The notes under the pieces are model-generated. The model was given only the letters and a program-made list of their open reading frames with translations. It ran no database searches and was not told where the DNA came from. Shown here one piece after another: positions 7,171 to 7,684 of a stretch of 7,684 nucleotides of DNA. The translations under genes and the position numbers were made by a program. Source of the stretch: JANXXV01 sp038230275 (GTDB lineage: Bacteria > Acidobacteriota > Terriglobia > Bryobacterales > Bryobacteraceae); contig JBBRNO010000213.1 in NCBI GenBank assembly GCA_038230275.1, positions 1 through 7,684 on the forward strand, read 5' to 3'. How positions within the stretch are numbered: position 1 is the first letter of the stretch; each line of letters begins with the position of its first letter.

Positions 7171-7684
7171 TTAATCCGGATAGACAAATTCGTTCAGATT
7201 CAAAATCACACGGCACATTTGCCGCACCGATGACGTTTTCAGGAACTCGAGCATGGTGCGCGTTTCGTCCTTTGTTGGCGGGCGCGCCAGGGCCAGCCGG
7301 TACGCGAGTTCGATGGTCTTGGCGGGATCGGAATTCCTGCCCAGGCGTTTTGCCAGATGCTCGGCTTGCCGGTTTACAAAATCGCCGTTGAACAGAGTGA
7401 GTGCTTGCGTGGAGACCGAAGTATTCACGCGCTTAGCCGAACTGCGCGAGGTATCGCAGAAATCGAGGACCTCCAGCATGGGCACCACCATCGACCGTTT
7501 GATGAACGCGTATATGGTGCGCCGCGATGCTTCTTCTTCCTCGGAATTGGTCCAGATCTTATCCGGATCGCTGCTGCCTTCCAGCGCCGCTTTCGGAACG
7601 AATGGATACATGCTGGGTCCGTACATCTTGGTGTTCAGCCGGCCACTGACGGAGAGCATGGAATCGCGAATCGCCTCCACTTCC
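7171..7684 (-). CDS. DUF1553 domain protein, C-terminal part (5' end beyond window)
   Basis: The frame is open to the right edge; 170 whole codons remain, about the last 170 residues of what is normally a protein of 700 to 1,100 residues that also has DUF1549 and often a Planctomycete-type cytochrome c domain. Seen: EVEAIRDSMLSVSGRL at the edge, the ASRRTIYAFIKRSMVVPMLEV block, then VSTQALTLFNGDFVNRQAEHLA, AYRLALARPPTKDE and the ending LNLNEFVYPD. These are the C-terminal hallmarks of DUF1553. The stop lies one base before the DUF1501 start. In Planctomycetota and Acidobacteriota these two genes are usual neighbours, and the product is expected outside the cytoplasm. Biochemical function is unknown; whether a heme site is present cannot be seen here. 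Confidence 0.9.
   Translation of the reverse strand, partial: EVEAIRDSMLSVSGRLNTKMYGPSMYPFVPKAALEGSSDPDKIWTNSEEEEASRRTIYAFIKRSMVVPMLEVLDFCDTSRSSAKRVNTSVSTQALTLFNGDFVNRQAEHLAKRLGRNSDPAKTIELAYRLALARPPTKDETRTMLEFLKTSSVRQMCRVILNLNEFVYPD

Noticed and set aside
6192..7391. A 399-codon open frame on the + strand
   Set aside because: It is antisense to DUF1501 and DUF1553, both of which have clear family motifs, and its product has no recognisable domain.

Overview
The window looks like a bacterial chromosome, moderately GC-rich and almost fully coding, with no stretch over 300 bases lacking a gene. The best guess for the host is an acidobacterium of the Solibacter/Bryobacter type. That rests on the DUF1553-DUF1501 pair, which is typical of Acidobacteriota and Planctomycetota, together with a DUF6282-type hydrolase and a MATE exporter with an N-terminus that looks familiar from Acidobacteriota. 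It is recognition of family style, not a computed placement. No mobile elements, RNA genes or CRISPR arrays were seen.

Layout: bases 1 to 5776 carry seven genes on the + strand, so tightly packed that they probably form one transcription unit. In order they are the C-terminal half of a metal-dependent hydrolase (DUF6282-like), a MATE multidrug/metabolite exporter, a class I glutamine-amidotransferase-like peptidase (C26, PuuD-like), a DinG/YoaA/XPD-type iron-sulfur DNA helicase, the queuosine-pathway enzyme QueD, a DinB-fold metalloprotein, and a DUF4188 (monooxygenase af470-like) protein. The only gap is 22 bases, before the MATE gene. The other junctions are stop-to-start contact (C26/helicase) or overlaps of 4, 8, 8 and 29 bases.

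Bases 5778 to 7684 hold two genes on the - strand: a DUF1501 protein with a twin-arginine signal and, just upstream of it, the C-terminal part of a DUF1553 protein that runs off the right edge. The two operons converge tail to tail with one base between their stop codons.

How they work together: the DUF1553-DUF1501 pair is a well known but functionally poorly understood secreted module of these phyla. The + strand genes do not make one obvious pathway. A gamma-glutamyl hydrolase-like enzyme coupled to an exporter suggests small-molecule metabolism and detoxification. The helicase, QueD, DinB-fold and DUF4188 genes are coupled by overlap and may only share expression. Nothing in the window is clearly a new system. 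The points most worth checking are the overlapping helicase-queD-DinB-DUF4188 block and the 29-base DinB/DUF4188 overlap.
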